Below, in pieces: positions 35,934 through 35,934 of a DNA stretch of 35,934 bases. The stretch is taken from the NCBI GenBank assembly GCA_963723235.1, contig CAVRPV010000005.1, positions 1-35,934 of the forward strand. The letters run 5' to 3'. A model generated the notes under the pieces. That model made no database searches, had not been told where the DNA came from, and saw only the letters and a program-made list of their open reading frames with translations. The DNA comes from CAIRTM01 sp963723235. GTDB lineage: Bacteria > Desulfobacterota > WTBG01 > CAIYCZ01 > CAIRTM01. The position numbers and the translations under genes are program-made. Each line of letters begins with the position of its first letter. Positions within the stretch are counted from its first letter, which is position 1.

Positions 35934-35934
35934 G

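Overview
The window looks like a piece of chromosome from a Gram-negative bacterium. It encodes outer-membrane-type lipoproteins, lipopolysaccharide (LPS) core kinases and glycosyltransferases, a system II (ResB/CcsA) cytochrome c assembly pair, a small periplasmic c-type cytochrome and a Na+-coupled transporter. No rRNA, tRNA, CRISPR array, transposase or phage gene was found. The phylum cannot be fixed from sequence alone. The metabolic mix suits an anaerobic Desulfobacterota-like organism, but the short Rho is of a type I associate from memory with PVC-group bacteria.

Layout. 0-2.7 kb: GH17-GT2 beta-glucan synthase (minus). 3.0-3.7 kb: lipoprotein (minus). 4.0-5.8 kb: ilvE and a YciO-type protein (plus). 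5.8-12.8 kb: an AT-richer glycan island. It holds a GT-C-like membrane protein, then overlapping genes for a B12-binding radical SAM enzyme, a methyltransferase and an FAD oxidoreductase (plus), facing an NDP-sugar epimerase-like gene (minus). 12.9-15.6 kb: short-form Rho and a family III CoA-transferase (minus). 15.8-16.4 kb: a MoaD/ThiS-like protein overlapping an LpdD-like protein (plus). 16.5-18.3 kb: a small lipoprotein and a Na+-dependent transporter. 18.5-22.1 kb: an MsrB-MsrA lipoprotein, then resB and ccsA. 22.1-25.7 kb (minus): CBS/CorC membrane protein, an unrecognised protein, a monoheme cytochrome and a membrane-anchored peptidase. 26.0-30.5 kb (plus): polA, a DUF3795 protein and an MFS transporter. 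30.6-35.8 kb (minus): an apparent five-gene LPS-core operon (tandem-kinase protein, GT2, GT4, two sulfotransferases) behind a near-consensus promoter at the right edge.

Many genes are broken by single-base indels, often in homopolymers, and the breaks include polA. Their domains and catalytic motifs resume intact in the next frame. I therefore read most breaks as assembly errors and give each such gene as one span with its frame changes noted. The breaks cluster at 7.9-12.8 kb and 23.4-35.5 kb.

Most worth a second look are the sulfotransferase-containing LPS operon with its double kinase, the MoaD-like protein whose Gly-Gly is not C-terminal and which is coupled to an LpdD-like partner, the Rho without its N-terminal helical domain, and the array of TTGAC sites spaced in multiples of 9 bp upstream of resB.
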